From contig DATHBT010000338.1 in NCBI GenBank assembly GCA_035295985.1, forward strand, positions 1-18,260: a stretch of 18,260 nucleotides of DNA, in the 5' to 3' direction. The position numbers were made by a program, and so were the translations under genes. The notes under the pieces were generated by a model. The model saw nothing but the letters and a program-made list of their open reading frames with translations. It had not been told where the DNA came from and ran no database searches. Positions 17,486-18,260 of the stretch are shown piece after piece. This DNA comes from JAIVGV01 sp035295985 (GTDB taxonomy: Bacteria > Acidobacteriota > Blastocatellia > Pyrinomonadales > Pyrinomonadaceae). Within the stretch, counting starts at the first letter, position 1. Every line of letters begins with the position of its first letter.

Positions 17486-18260
17486 TCCCCGCAATCGTCG
17501 TCTTCATCTACCTCGCCATCGTCGTCTATATCGGCATCTTCGCCTTCCGCCGCGCGAAGGGCAAAGAGGAGGCCGAAGACTACTTCCTCGCCAGCCGCTC
17601 GCTCGGGCCGTTCGTCTTCCTGCTCTCGCTGTTCGGGACGAACATGACGGCCTTCGCCATCCTCGGCTCGTCGGGCCACGCCTTCAACAACGGCGTCGTC
17701 ACCTTCGGGCTGATGGCGACCTCTTCGGGGCTGGTTATCCCGCTCACCATCTTTCTCATCGGCACGCGCGTCTGGGCCTTAGGGAAGAAGTACGGCTTCA
17801 TGACGCCGGTGCAGATCTTCCGCGACCGCTGGGAGTGCGGCCACATCGGGACGGTCATCTTCACCGTTCAGGCGGCGCTGCTTCTGCCCTACATCATCAT
17901 CGGCGTGATGGGCGGCGGGACGACTTTGAACGTCATCAGCGGCGGCTTCGTGCCCTTCTGGTTCGGCGGAGCAATCGTCGCGCTCGTCGTCATGTCTTAC
18001 GTCTTCTTCGGCGGGATGCGCGGGACGGCGTGGGTCAACGCGTTCCAGACCGTGCTCTTCCTGCTGTTCGGCTCAATCGCCGTCATCGTCATCGGCTCGG
18101 CGATGGGCGGGTTCTCAGGCGCGATCAACGCGATGCAGCAGTCGCCCGCGCTCGCGCCGCTCCTGACGCGCGAGCGCATCTCCCCCTACTACTTCTTCAG
18201 CTACACTTTCATTCCGCTCTCGGCCATCGCCTTCCCGCACATCGCGATCTTCTGTTTGAC
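17482..18260 (+). CDS. Sodium:solute symporter, SSS family (5' part; runs off the window)
   Basis: An open frame from TTG 17482 continues to the last base (259 codons plus two bases). A GGGGGAG ribosome binding site (17468-17474) lies 7 bases before it, and the start overlaps the stop of the DUF3311 gene (TTGA). The protein begins IPAIVVFIYLAIVVYIGIFAF, a first transmembrane helix. It continues with DYFLASRSLGPFVFLLSLFGTNMTAF, the conserved region of SSS transporters covering the start of transmembrane segment 2 and the sodium site area. YVFFGGMRGTAWVNAFQTVLF matches the segment around helices 5 and 6. The family imports monocarboxylates, amino acids, sugars or similar solutes with sodium. 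The DUF3311 pairing is common for monocarboxylate-type members, but substrate assignment is a guess. About half of the expected 500 or more residues are visible. Confidence 0.9.
   Translation, partial: MIPAIVVFIYLAIVVYIGIFAFRRAKGKEEAEDYFLASRSLGPFVFLLSLFGTNMTAFAILGSSGHAFNNGVVTFGLMATSSGLVIPLTIFLIGTRVWALGKKYGFMTPVQIFRDRWECGHIGTVIFTVQAALLLPYIIIGVMGGGTTLNVISGGFVPFWFGGAIVALVVMSYVFFGGMRGTAWVNAFQTVLFLLFGSIAVIVIGSAMGGFSGAINAMQQSPALAPLLTRERISPYYFFSYTFIPLSAIAFPHIAIFCL

Overview
The window is about 18.3 kb of high-GC bacterial DNA, most likely from an Acidobacteriota genome of the Blastocatellia/Pyrinomonadales kind. That placement is an inference. It rests on a large Oar-type TonB-dependent receptor with the LPLNGRN plug motif, two secreted PQQ-like beta-propeller proteins with W-x-QWRG N-termini, strong GC bias at third codon positions, and intergenic palindromic repeats of a type I recall from such genomes. 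There is no rRNA, tRNA, transposase or CRISPR array.

Layout. Positions 1-900 hold the 3' end of a HEAT-repeat protein, followed by a terminator-like hairpin. Positions 1089-11366 hold six plus-strand genes: a compact ANL-superfamily adenylating enzyme (EhpF-like), a secreted PQQ-like propeller, an aldehyde dehydrogenase-family acyl reductase (EhpG/LuxC-like), a GT4 glycosyltransferase, an ABC ATPase (LolD/YbbA-like) and a 1217-residue FtsX-type permease (YbbP-like). A GNAT acetyltransferase (minus) and a second PQQ-like protein (plus) follow. Then come a half-size EamA-like membrane protein (minus) and the Oar-like receptor (minus). The window ends with a DUF3311 protein and the 5' part of a sodium:solute symporter, both plus.

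How the genes could work together. The adenylating enzyme and the aldehyde dehydrogenase match the two halves of an EhpF/EhpG-type carboxylate reductase, which activates an acid as acyl-AMP and then reduces it to an aldehyde. A glycosyltransferase and an ABC pair of the lipid/lipoprotein-extracting kind lie downstream. The set could make, glycosylate and move a modified small molecule or lipid, but the substrate is unknown and the linkage is inferred from gene order only.

The most striking feature of the DNA is its repeats. Nearly every gene end from 0.9 to 14 kb carries a palindromic element of about 80-145 bp that starts within 0-8 bases of a stop codon or contains it. Several are built from degenerate 7-bp units (ATTGCGG-like or NNTTAGC-like). 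One such element appears to sit in frame inside the permease gene and encodes a linker. Two genes take their stop codon from a TTAGC-type repeat. Two inverted copies of a separate element of about 142 bp flank the propeller-reductase-glycosyltransferase block.
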